Under the pieces are notes generated by a model that saw only the letters and a program-made list of their open reading frames with translations, searched no databases and had not been told where the DNA came from. 64,000 nt of DNA, taken from Liolophura sinensis. Its lineage: Eukaryota > Mollusca > Polyplacophora > Chitonida > Chitonidae. How positions within the stretch are numbered: position 1 is the stretch's first letter; every line of letters begins with the position of its first letter. Position numbers and translations under genes: made by a program. Positions 12,601 through 26,459 of the stretch are shown in pieces. Location of the stretch: assembly GCF_032854445.1 (NCBI RefSeq), contig NC_088301.1, positions 34,643,187 to 34,707,186 on the forward strand, written 5' to 3'.

Positions 12601-15600
12601 ATATGTGTTTCTTATGGAAAAAGTTTTCGCAAAAATTAAAGAATTATGAAAGTGCCATTCTAGTCTTAATAATGATGCCATGCATTACCTTATAAATATA
12701 GAGACATGCTGCAATCCACATGCGCTGTACGAATAAAAATGTCAGGAAGATGACATAATTAAAAAGTGGAATAAGTTCCTAAAGTTTACCATTCCATTAT
12801 CCTCTTCTAGATCCATTCTGTAAACTCGACTTCCCTTGGGTATCTCCGTGAAGGTGAACTCCGTTTTGACGGTGTACCTCATGAACTTAGCTAAAAATCC
12901 AATACATACAGGGTTTTATTAATTTCTACAAGGCAGAATAATATTCGCCATTTAAGACAATGAGGTGATACGTGAGACAAATATGCTGATGTTGAACTTT
13001 AGTCTAATATATTGCAATTAACATCACTGCATGTTTTGTTTATTCTGTTTTTTACCTAACTCTGTTTATGCCATGGTGCTGATGAGGCATGTAATTTGCT
13101 ACTTTTCAAACATTTACATGAACAGCGCAGACGTAAATTGACAAGAGGCCGGATTTCACAAGCTAGGTTAATATATACTGATATTTAAGACGATTTAAGG
13201 GAAACTGACCTACATACATTATTTGAAAGGGGTAACCAAACTCACATTTGCACTTATTTTTCTCTCGGGAAATTGATGGCCGGAGATTCGTTGTAGACCT
13301 GGAACAGGACAAGATGGAGGTTGGCACTGTATCTGTGGTGGGAACTCCATCCACGGAACCGTCTGGTTTATAACAAGGAGTATGTGGGGAAGCCTGGGTG
13401 CCGCCTTGGGGCTTAGCTGAGGGTAACCATGGCACAGAAACTTTAGCACGTCCTGGAACGTTACACGGGACAAAAATATGGATTAGTGCTCAAAACAAAA
13501 TGACCGTTATCATATTAAAAAGACCAATTCGAACAGTGAAGTGATATTTAAACACGTTTTATCTCTGCTGACAGTTCTAATAAGACCTTACAAAGATATG
13601 GCACATTGTTATATAAGTGCCGGTACGTCAGATGATAGACGATGACAGCTTAGCACGGTTGAAATCATGTAGTCATATTAAGGGCTTATAGGGCTGTTAT
13701 TAAATCGAAATGCTTAGAAATAAATGAAATTATTTACCACCAATCTTCGGAAAATCAGTCGTCAACTGTACCTGACCCAACTCCTTCAAATAAAAGAAAA
13801 TATTGATATGTAATAATAGGTACACACGTACTTATTTCTAGCCTTAACCGTGTAATCTTGCCAGCCAGGTGTCTATGCTGTTATATTTTAAAATTGTAAA
13901 ATGACAAACATACGTGTATCTGCATAATCTAAATTGTGCATAAAGGCCAATTGTTTTTTTTTTTTCTTCACAACCTCATATATATATATATATATATGGA
14001 AGCTAGGTGGACTCTAATCTAACATTGTATGGCGAAATTTTACTAGCCTCCCTGTATCGTGCATGCAGATTAACATACATTCATCTGTTCAAATTGGAAC
14101 CCACCTGATGTAGTATAAATCTATCATATATACCTTGGGTTGGTTTACTTTGGTCTCCATATCAGTCTGCTTCCTGGCTTTGTGTATCGGGAATGTCCCC
14201 AGATTTTTCCTCCGCGTGTTCCTCATGTATAGACTGACCAGGTATGCTAAAAAAGCACAAAAATGCATTCAATTATGTTCGAATTTCAAAACCCATCAAG
14301 AGTATATAACTCGTTACTGTAAAAGCTGACCAGAGTTTTTTTTAAATTTTTTATTTTTAAATAATGATAAATTGTCAGATGGCTTTTATTATCTAAACCA
14401 CATTGATTTTTTAAAGAAAGAACCAAACTATACCAAAGGTACATGTGTATCGATAAAGTACCCCTCAGAAAGATCTAAAAATCTTAACTTCGTATTTTTG
14501 TGATATTGCAAAACCGAGATATCATAGATCATGGTTAACAAAATCTCCCACAATGAGAAAATCGAAAGAGCCAAAATATTATCAGTTTTAACCAATCAGG
14601 CGTAAGTTATTTCTATAACCAGAGGACGCAGATGTTACCTGAACCCTGCAAAATGTCTACTCGAGGTACGAGTGAAGCGACTTTTTTGACGTGTTGCCGG
14701 TTGCTCTAACAAGGCACCTGGCCTCGTAACAATTCCTGGTTAAAGCTGATTATAGAATTGCTAAGCATCACATAAAAAATGTCTTTGGTCGTTAAGAACC
14801 CAGCACTCTTCCTAAATAACTCAGGTCACATTATTTGTTATCTTTTCTTTTAACTAAAACATCCACCATGTTGGTGCCACACGCACCCCACCCACTCGCC
14901 CCTCCTCAAGGATCAATAAAATCCGCAAATCATCCTTTGTTATATGTAAAGTTTTGTACTCACGCATTCTGTTTTTGTCCACGTGATCTTCAAGCAAACT
15001 TACTCCGTAATATACTTCTGTGATCCAGTCGCTTCTCTGTAGGCAAGCGAATTTTTCATACGTATAAAATTAAAGGAAACAAAGAAATGACAAATCACGC
15101 AGAGTTATCCTTTTCAATTCTGTATATAAATGTAAAACGGCACAGTTAAAACTCGACAGCCATATAATCTTTTTGAATGTGACTATCGACTGTTTGTAGT
15201 GGATTAGAGACAAGCATGTTGTAGAAAGCTGTATACCTGAGCGTGGCGTCGGGTATTCCCCTTGAAGACGACACTCCTTGGCAATATGCCGTCCTGATTA
15301 CGGATCCTGCCCTGTAATACAGGACTTAGCTTGCTCTGCTGGTCACGCCGAAGAAACCACAGCAGAGGTCCATCACATACAGTCTGGTTTATCAAAATCA
15401 GGCACTTTGGGCGATCTGTAATATCAAAAGTAGCATCAACTTATATTAAATTACATTTTACACTTTTTTTATATAATATAGTAAAGTTGGTTCCTGTGTA
15501 ATGTAAAAAGCGACAAGCATACCAAGTATACAGCGCAAACATTCATTCTTTCTTAAACTGGTATCTTTTAACAAAAGCATTAGATAAGAAATCTGTTAAA

Positions 15601-16350
15601 TATGTAAAAAAGATAATCATGTCAATGTAATCAAATCTGGCCTCATGACAATATACTCACCTATTTCTTTCGACATGTCATTGTTCTGAGTAACTCTAGA
15701 AACCGTATCAGCTTGTTCTGCTGACATTTTGAAACTTCTGAAAGAAAATATGTCAGTCTATATATGTAGGAATCTATATACTCTGTTTCTGACACTAATA
15801 AATGCCCACAGTGAAGATGTCAACAAATAAAGAATACGTTCTAATCTGTTGATGACAATGCCAAATGCAGATCATGTAACGGTAAAAAAGACGAGTGTAC
15901 ATATAACTTTAAATATGGGCTACCTTATCTGTAAATGTGAACATGAGCTGGTCATCGCTGATGATTAAGAAATTTGTGATGGCTTACGAAATGTTGGCAT
16001 ACCTTTGTGTTATACACAGTTATGTAGTATAAAGCAATACCTTGTAGTCAATTTGTTGTTGAGAAGTAATTGCGTAGTTTCCTGATACAACCAGATAAAA
16101 AGAAGTAAAAGTCGCTTAAGTTACAGTTGCAAATATGTTCCACCTATTTGAAACCATACAACAGTAAACTCATCTATCATATGCAGTTTTGCAATAATCT
16201 TTGCTTAAACACAAACTTACCAGTCTCTCTCAGTAAAAGTGATGTCTTTTCCCTCGGGGGATTGAGAATCACTGTACGCGACGTTGCCACGGACAATCGC
16301 TCTGTGTACGTCATCAACGGAAATGACGTAACTGTAAAGCCGGAAACGGT
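9605..16350 (-). CDS. Unrecognised 14-exon gene: octapeptide-repeat protein with Cys-rich basic tail
   Basis: Predicted coding exons in order: 15727-15661 (ATG), 15415-15237, 14705-14639, 14246-14134, 13783-13741, 13452-13246, 12890-12790, 12542-12488, 12255-12143, 12032-11903, 11686-10512, 10345-10256, 10101-10023, 9693-9605 (TAA). All have GT-AG borders and every phase matches, giving 835 residues. The 67-bp third exon was chosen to restore phase and is the weakest call. A non-coding first exon ends at 16221. Residues about 1-140 are shared with the inverted duplicate. About 225-370 is a compact region without repeats and contains the word GSGSLKGRSMEPYRRARN. About 424-655 is about 29 copies of an 8-residue unit, consensus QPQANPAD or QPQxKLAD. 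The C-terminus is basic and ends in RRLFCWCCGAKSDEE, which could be lipidated (inference). There is no signal peptide or membrane segment. I do not recognise the family. Confidence 0.7.
10800..11495 (-). repeat. 24-bp minisatellite coding for the 8-residue repeats
   Basis: About 29 tandem 24-bp units lie inside the large exon (11686-10512) of the unknown gene. Because 24 is a multiple of three, several frames on both strands stay open. The minus-strand frame reading QPQANPAD is the one that joins in phase with exons on both sides. The most uniform copies are at about 10860-11190. Units towards the N-terminal side vary more (ERQTKCDD, QPQSKLAD). Confidence 0.9.
13979..13998. repeat. (TA)n microsatellite
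   Basis: An uninterrupted TA run of about 20 bp, lying between two exons of the unknown minus-strand gene. Confidence 0.9.
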
Positions 16351-16684
16351 TTTTAACGCTAGCTTATGTTATGACACAGCTATTTCAAAAGGAAAATGAG
16401 ATATATCTTAAATACATATCGCTGTGGAGACATTATTAGAAAACAACCAGGAATACTGCCACATCGATCGGTGTGATGTGATACCCCGAAACCTGGATGT
16501 GATCCACGTTGTTTCCAAACGTTATTTAGACTACAAACGTAACGTTATTCGGCTATCCCCGGCTTCTCTGTGACGTCATTTCCATTGACGACTGACACAG
16601 ATCGACTGTCCGAGGCAACGTCTGGCTGAGTGAATCTCAATACCCGATGGGGAAAGAAATCACTTTTGCTGAGAGATACAGGTT
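16220..16684. promoter_or_regulatory. Near-palindromic bidirectional promoter / paired 5' exons
   Basis: Two arms of about 130 bp, 16221-16350 and about 16550-16681, are imperfect reverse complements around a spacer of about 200 bp. Each arm ends in a splice donor pointing outward: GAGACTG|gtaagt for the minus gene (exon edge 16221) and GATACAG|gttaag for the plus gene (exon edge 16681). Both arms carry a CRE-like core: TGACGTCATTTCC at about 16571 on the plus arm, and TTACGTCATTTCC in the minus-strand reading of the other arm. The arrangement is what an inverted duplication of the gene's 5' end would leave. Confidence 0.65.
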
Positions 16685-16734
16685 AAGTCTAAGGTCTAAG
16701 CGGCTTTGTGTTATATTATACATTACCTCGCCGT

Positions 16735-16875
16735 GACTTGCAGATCAATGGCGTATCGATGGCGTAGGGTCACGTGTTCGAACCCAACTCTCCCGGCTTT
16801 GGGACTTTAAGTGAGAAACTTTGTCAGGTACATTGCCAAGGTAGGTGGGTTATTCCTGGCTCTCCGGTGTCCGCA
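16735..16875 (+). mobile_element. tRNA-derived SINE fragment, family 3
   Basis: A B-box-like GTGTTCGAACCC is followed by a body with GTCAGGTACATTGCCAAGG and GGTGGGTTATTC. The body resembles the copy at about 43370-43560. It lies in the first intron of the plus-strand duplicate. Confidence 0.55.
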
Positions 16876-18059
16876 ACTTAACCCTTTTATCCCGATCGTT
16901 GTCACATATGTGAACAAGTCCTGAGTTGTAAAGTTACCACCAAATAAAAAAATAAATTGAGCCACTGTATTTACACAAATGTTCTATCATCACAAATTCC
17001 ATTGTCATCATCAACTTTCAGCTAGTGAATTCCCATCTAAACATAAAGTATATTCCATGCACACGTGTCACGTTATCAGCAGTTGCATACACCCATCTTT
17101 CTGATCCTTTGACGATATGGATCGTGTGTCCGCAAGAGATGTGTGCATGTTTATATTTGTTAATGTTATTTATCGGTCTCGGCAACGTGATTATGTACTA
17201 CATATTTTCTTTCAGAAGTTTCACAATGTCAACAGAACAATCTGATACGATTTCTACTGTTAGCGGAAAGAGTGAAAAGTCGAATGGCACAAGTAAGTTT
17301 ACTATCACGAGATTTGAGAGTACATTTATCACAAATTAATCATCAGTCGCGATTGTCTTTCACCGAGTAATCACGATTGAAATTGAGTGAGTAGTGTTCT
17401 ACCAACTGTGGTATCGGGATCGGTCCATTGAAATTGACTGTGTACATATAACTGTGTTCAACTGAACACCAAAGCAATCATTCAATCTATTCCAGTTTAA
17501 CCATGGAGTCTCATTAACAGGCAGAATCAAGCTGTAACTGAAGCAAAAGTGGGCAATGGTAATGGTTTTCTGTAACAAATTTTTAGTCTAAACATCATTA
17601 TCAAAGATAAGGGCTGCTCTAGTAGAATAAGGAGTTGAGCTGTATACATTCAGACTCGTACTTTTCAATAGGCCGGACGCAGATACCAAACCAGGTATTT
17701 GGGTCCATTTAACTAAATTCTTTACTCACACCAAATGTAGTCATCCACCGGAATAATTCGGAATATTTGCCCCAAAGTGTAACAGAGTGTAAAAATCCAC
17801 TGAAACGTAAGTTATGTTATGTTATTTTGATGTAAATATTACAGATCGACCGAAGTGCCTGGTTTTGATTAACCATACTGTATGTGATGGACCTCTACTC
17901 AGGTTTCTTCGGCATGACCATCAACACAAGGGACGAGTCAAAAACCAAAACGGCATATTACCCAGGAGTGTTGTCTTCAGGGAGAATACCCGCCGCAACG
18001 CAGAAGTACAGCTTTCTTCAGCATGTTTCTCCCTTATGCACTACACGCTATGATGATGT

Positions 18060-19185
18060 CTTTCTTATCATGCTCTAAACCAATCTCGCACGGCGTCCTC
18101 CAAGGATCTGTTACTATTTTTGATCTACATTCATGACATAACTGCAACCAGCATAGTAAAATTTATTTTGTTTGCCGATGATACTAGTATCCATACCTCT
18201 TCTAAGAGTCAAAGTAGTGCAATAGACATAACGGCAATGGATTAACTAAAGTTCATCAGTGGCTCTCAGCCAACCACCTATCACTTAATATCGCCAAAAA
18301 TAAGTACATACTAATAGCACCTATCATTAGGGGACACACAAATGCAAGCCTCATTTTATCAAACAACAGTGAAATTATCTCTATTTCAGAATTTAAATTC
18401 CTTGGAAATGTATTTAACAAGCTTTCTCGGGTCTCTCATATAACGCATATCTGCAAACAATATCCAGGAACATAGGAATCAAAAGCCACATAAAATGTTC
18501 ACTCAAGAAAATGCTTTGCTTACATTATACTATTCCCTGATAAGTAAATTCTTTATGGGGAAATACCTGTCTGAGTCATCTCAAGCCTCTAGAAATTCTA
18601 CATAAACGATCGATTCGCATCATCATCTTATATTTATGTTTCATCCCTATCGACTGCCATACTCTATCCGACTGTTCTTTCCACAACAATCACATACCCA
18701 CGCCTGCTCAACCAGGTCCCAGACATCCAACGTACACAAAGCATTTTGGAAAGTATTTCTTCCTACCACACACTCAGGGTATCCGTGAGTGGAACAAAAC
18801 TGCCAAACAACTTAAAAAATCTATTTCAAATTTTAAATCAAGACTCAAAGACTTTAAAATTGACAGATTATAAGCCACCTGACACCTATCATACTTTACA
18901 AAGAACATATATGGCCTTTTGTATTTATTTGCGTGTTATTTCTATTTTGTGGTTTCTTGTGGATCTATTTTCTTTCTATTCTTTATTTGTTCTATTGTCG
19001 TTTTCAAATCTCTTATGGTACATATATGACTACCTCCACGGAAAAATTAATTTTGTGTAACTATTGGGATAGGACAGGTCCATAAGGACTTAATTCCCGC
19101 CCTCAAACTTCGAAAGATGCTTGCCTTCTCATGTACTGAACTATACGATGATCAAATAAAATGAAACAAAATAAACACAATATTC
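18060..19185 (+). mobile_element. Degenerate non-LTR retrotransposon (LINE) RT fragment
   Basis: In shifting frames, RT motifs HGVLQGS (about 18088) and FADDTSIH (about 18171) appear in the normal order. They are followed near the end by GIREWNKTAKQLKKSISNFK and a TAA at about 18871, the typical C-terminal end of jockey/CR1-like LINE polyproteins. Several frameshifts and stops make it non-functional. It lies in an intron of the plus-strand paralogue, after the point where similarity to the minus copy breaks off. Confidence 0.75.
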
Positions 19186-19479
19186 AATATAAAAAGGTAC
19201 TGAAGAGTTCTATTAATAAAAGAGTAAGTCCGTTCAATGCGTATCGCTGTCCATTTCCGTTAAGGACTCGTGTATAAAACACGCCCGTGTCCGCGGAGAA
19301 ATGCTGCATGGATCACAGAGGTTTATTATTATAAACATAAAACCCAAATTGACTCCATGTACATTATGGTGCACATAGGATGGTCCGAAGCTCGTATACT
19401 GGACCCTTATGCGGTGGGTAAGACAAATGTGTTAGTGGGTGTGGTTCAGGTCCTTAAGTATTTAAAATGATTTGCAGTT

Positions 19480-19568
19480 TCGGATGATCGTGGGTTTCTT
19501 CCGGGCTCTGCCCGGTTTCCTCCCACCATAATGCTGGCAGCCCTCGTATAAGTGAAATACTCTTGAGT
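19480..19568 (+). mobile_element. SINE family 1, 3'-tail fragment
   Basis: Contains CCCGGTTTCCTCCCACCATA, then ATGCTGGCAGCC and AAGTGAAATACTCTTGAG. This is the tail of the family seen complete at 2.4 and 32.1 kb. The tRNA head is missing. The copy lies about 95 bp upstream of a paralogue exon. Confidence 0.75.
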
Positions 19569-20430
19569 TCTTTCATTTCTCGAGAAAACAATGGTGTTAT
19601 ACAGTACTTGATGGTTTTTAAAATTCGAACATGATTGAGTGCATTTTTGAGTTGTTCCAGCATACTTGATCAGTCTATACATGAGGATCACGCAGAGGAA
19701 AAACCTAGAGATATTTCAAATCGACAAGGCCAGGAAGCAGAGCAATTTGGAGATCAAAGTAAACCCACCCAAGGTAAATATGCAAGATTTATACTACAGC
19801 ATTTTAATGTGATGGTCATTATATAATGTCACTTTGTTCAGTCATGCAAGGTGGGGTCATACTCCGAGAAGACAAAACTACGTGTAATCAACAGGTATTG
19901 ACAATAAGAGCAGTAAATTAATGCCTTACAACATTAAACCAGAGGCAAAATTCACAAAACTCTCAGGTATAAGATAATGAAGAGAAGGCAAATGAAATTT
20001 ACTTTTGTGCACAATTTACATTTTATACGGATTAACCATGTGTTCGTCAGTTCGTCAGACGCTGCAACAAAGTGGAAAACTACAGGAGACAGGTGAAGTC
20101 TAGAAATCCAGCAAGACACAGGTGAAGACTAACAGATTAAATTCCCGAGTAAAGAGAAGATAAGACGTCTGTGACCATATGTTAAACTTCTACTCGAAAA
20201 ACGCATTCCTCTTACTGTTGTGAATTATTATACAGTCATTATCACATCATAGATGGAAGTAAAATACATAGACTTGATGGGAGCTCTGTGTCTCCAATTA
20301 CATTTTTACACTGTACAATGCGAATTTTTGTATTTTATTTTATTTCCTTCATTTTTGGGTGGAGGCTACCAGAGTGATTGCATTTTATTAAACCATCTTC
20401 ATGTACCTGACAATCCTCTTGACTAAGTTG

Positions 20431-20765
20431 ACCCGCCCGGATAGCATAGTTGGTAGAGCGTCCGCTTCGAAAACGGTAGATCCAGGATCAATCCTGGGTC
20501 GAGTTAAGGTCTTTTTAAGACCTTAAAAGAGGAAGTTGTAGCTTTCTCGCATGGCGTTGAGCATGAAGGGGTTAGTGCAACGACTGGTGACCCGTATCAG
20601 TATAATGGCTCGGGTGGGGCAGCTTATCTTCGATAAGTCTTCTCAGTGAAGAAGCACTAGATAAACAAGGAGGCACATTACCTACACCCTAAGGATTCTG
20701 TCGTCGTCATATGACTGAAAAATTGTTGAGTACGACATTAAACTCCAAGCACTCACTCATTCACT
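20431..20765 (+). mobile_element. tRNA-derived SINE, family 2 (full length)
   Basis: The head GCCCGGATAGCATAGTTGGT with AGAGCGTCCGCTTCGAAAAC and B box GGATCAATCC looks like a tRNA. A body of about 200 bp follows, then a tail with CGTCATATGACTGAAAAATT and GAGTACGACATTAAACTCC. A reverse-strand copy with the same head, body and tail lies at 57505-57870, and a diverged copy at about 22830-23070. Confidence 0.85.
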
Positions 20766-20811
20766 CTTGACTAAGTTACACTCTAAGAAGTGAGGTACTT
20801 CAGCGCGCGAA

Positions 20812-20882
20812 CTCATTGGTCAGGGGCCTGACAATCGCCGAATGCCAGCGCTCTAACCATCTTAGCTATCGAGTACCCTAAA
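20812..20882 (-). mobile_element. tRNA-like SINE head remnant
   Basis: On the minus strand, TAGCTAAGATGGTTAGAGCG resembles an A box and GAGTTCGCGCGC a B box. The stems do not fold into a convincing tRNA, so I take it as a SINE head rather than a functional tRNA gene. Confidence 0.5.
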
Positions 20883-21338
20883 GTATCACTCAGTTCAAGG
20901 AAACGGAAGAAAAATACAAAAGAAGACAGATTCTTGCCAAAGTCCGATCATAAGTTTGGATCAAATACAACTGGTCAGTTCTCTTTCACATTTTATATTT
21001 CTCACTGTAATACAGTGTGCTGATTGGATACAGAGGCACAACTAGCATATCTTGCACCAAGATTTCAAATGTATGTCCACTCTTTGGGTAATTTTGGGTA
21101 AATTTGGGTAACAAAAAAAAAGATACCATTTATTACTAGACAAGGACTTGCAGGCATGGAAATTGCTCTAAAAGTTGCAAACTTAGGGGCAGAACAAAAT
21201 GGTCATCCGCTGTACGAACTCATTTTGATCTGATATATAGTCGCTTGCCGCACAGAAACCTGCAGGAAAGAGCGACAACAGAAATCGAGACGGGCAAGTC
21301 GACTCTTCAGTTGGTGTGGTGGTGCTAAAAGGAATTAA

Positions 21339-21960
21339 GAATAGAAAGAAGAATACCGTTGGAAATAAGCTACGGGAAAACAGCTTTGTTTGCCGCATAG
21401 CTAATGTTAAGGAAACTGTTGTGATCTTCAACCGCATTTTTCTCTTGCTGAATACAGGAGGTTGATGTTTTGTTCATTCGTTTAGCTGCCAACTGACGTT
21501 TCATTTGCGCAGACCTATTCATGGAACACACCAAAGATTAAATCATATTAAAAGCATTTCTAGCATATATACAGACTGTGATATTGCAGATGTACATTCC
21601 CAGGATTCCTTAACGAGTAAGTTTTGTATAGCCTCTAAATTTGAGGATTTATCTGAGTTTTATTCCACATACCCCTCCATGCTATCTATTTTGTTTATTT
21701 CATACCAACAATATTGGAGTTTTCTCCGCATGTTTGTGTTATGTCACCTGCTTTTTACGGACTGCATTGATATTTCTATCATTTACTGAACATGTAGACT
21801 TTTGTATTTCCATTTTTGTTACTCTATTTCTTAATTTGTACATGTACAAGTAAATGGACCGTGAGACAAAATAAACAAATTCACACAGATAAACGAGACT
21901 GCTGAAATTGTAGAAAAATATCCCTCGAGTTAGAAATCGAGGCATCCTTTACAAAAAATG
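21339..21960. other. No supported gene
   Basis: AT-rich sequence downstream of the paralogue's terminal exon. No domain, repeat array or RNA gene is recognised. Confidence 0.45.
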
Positions 21961-21964
21961 CTGG

Positions 21965-22092
21965 CTTCCTCTCCGGCCGTACGTGGGAAGGTCTGTCAGC
22001 AACCTGGGAATGGTCGTGGTCAAAATGCTGACCGTGAAATATTCTTGAGTACGGCGTAAAACAAAAATCCACTAAATAAATAAATAAATATA
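21965..22092 (+). mobile_element. SINE family 1, internally deleted
   Basis: Carries the central CCGGCCGTACGTGGGAAGG and CTGTCAGCAACCTG, then jumps to GAAATATTCTTGAGTACGGC and a (AAAT)n tail. Most of the CCTCCCACCATAATGCTGG segment is deleted. Confidence 0.75.
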
Positions 22093-22829
22093 GCAGAAAA
22101 GCATGCAGCGTTGACGTGGTAACGTGGAACGAATAGTTCAACAGTGATATGAAATTCGTCACTGGAATATTGTGCTAATGGTAATCATTAACGGTTTGCA
22201 GGTTATCATTTTTCTGGTCTCTCGAATCTCTTTGCATTAACATTATTGTGATACTGTTGACGTATGATAAGGCACCTTCGTCGTTCGCATGCACCTTATG
22301 GAAAGACAGACCAAAAGAAAGGAAATCATTGTATACGCTTATATATAAGTTTAGATACATAATTTTTTATAGAAAAATCTTTATACATCCGTCTTTATAT
22401 GTTCATACCTACTGTCAGCCTCATATAAAATTGCCTGCAAGCTGAGAGACTGATTTAATGATACATCGATTCATAGATGACCCACTCTGATCCTTCTTAA
22501 GCCAACAAGATTATACATACGTTTATAACAGGCCTATTTCATTTCATCTATATAATATGCAGACTGTGGAATAATATATTTTAAAAAGACATACCTTAAC
22601 ACTTGCCTCGGTTATTTTATAAATTATTTTTTTAACATACATACTGCTTGCATGGAATGTTCGGATTTTCTAAATTTACAGAAATAAGACCACTCGGAAA
22701 TATGCCTGGGCCGCTTCAATACCAGTGTACAGTATTATACAAGTGAAATAAGCGAACACAATACCATCTTGGCGGAACTATACACAAATAACTAACTCTA
22801 AATAGGTTGACCAACTTGCTGTTTCCTCG
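22093..22829. other. No supported gene
   Basis: AT-rich sequence downstream of the esterase exons. A final esterase exon with the catalytic His could be expected on the minus strand here, but I did not find one. Confidence 0.4.
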
Positions 22830-23070
22830 CTTGGCTCCCAGCACTGAGAGGTTACAGAGCAAGGAAACATGACTGGTTAAACGGGTGTTAGTATAATGTG
22901 ACTGAGTGGGGTGTCATGTCTAATATCTTTGGCATGATACTTCAGTAGCGGCGGCACTTTGGCGTCATGGACTTGCCTGTTACAAGAAGAAACAGTATAC
23001 ACACACCAAATGACATCTCGTCGTCATATGAATGAAAAATTGTACGACGTTAAACGCCAAGCATACATAC
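22830..23070 (+). mobile_element. SINE family 2, diverged copy
   Basis: The body has AGTATAATGTGACTGAGTGG and the tail has CGTCGTCATATGAATGAAAA followed by GTACGACGTTAAACGCCAAG. The same order is seen in the full-length copies at 20.4 and 57.5 kb. The tRNA head is not clear. Confidence 0.65.
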
Positions 23071-23399
23071 AAACATAGTTATACGACGGCGGTCGGTTTA
23101 CACACTGTATACCTTGGTAAAATAATTTCCGAGAAACATCTCGTCGGGCAGCTTAGGCTCCTTTATCATTCTCATTAAACCTTATATGCCTATAATCTGT
23201 CTTAGTTTTCCAGACACGTCGGTACATTTCAGATATTGTATTTATACTAACAATAACAGTTACATAGCCTTGTTGTTATGGCGAGAGTTAAAAGAAATTT
23301 TTGCAAAGGAGCTTTAACATATATGCCTAAAAATGTTTATGAAGAAAAAAGTTAAGAAGTATTATACCATACATACAACACATGGTCTGTTTGGTTTAC

Positions 23400-26432
<3,033 letters not shown>

Positions 26433-26459
26433 CTGTGTGCAAAGATGATACAACCTAGC

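Larger units (their letters stand above)
17216..21338 (+). pseudogene. Truncated, decaying inverted paralogue of the 9.6-16.35 kb gene
   Basis: Recognisable exons: 17216-17292 (start codon 17226, protein begins MSTEQSDTIS against MSAEQADTVS in the minus gene), 17845-18005, 19661-19773, about 20040-20121, and 21256-21338 with a TAA stop (tail RLFSWCGGAK against RLFCWCCGAK). The second exon is 18 bp shorter than its partner. The third is identical in length, and about 25 of 37 residues match. The copy near 20.1 kb has a TAG in the aligned frame and has lost its acceptor AG. Counterparts of the minus exons between 13.8 and 10.5 kb, including the octapeptide exon, are absent. Phases do not join directly between 18005 and 19661 or across the missing block. 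A LINE at 18.06-19.19 kb and a SINE at 20.43-20.77 kb sit in its introns. It may still be transcribed from the shared promoter. Confidence 0.65.

Noticed and set aside
20431-20500. Possible functional tRNA gene (good A and B boxes)
   Set aside because: It is the head of a SINE with a repeated body and tail; a second copy at 57.8 kb has the same extension, and acceptor pairing is poor.
22175-22360. Minus-strand HANDEGALSY, resembling the esterase acidic-triad motif
   Set aside because: It would lie after the C-terminal esterase exon, in the wrong order, and lacks other family residues.
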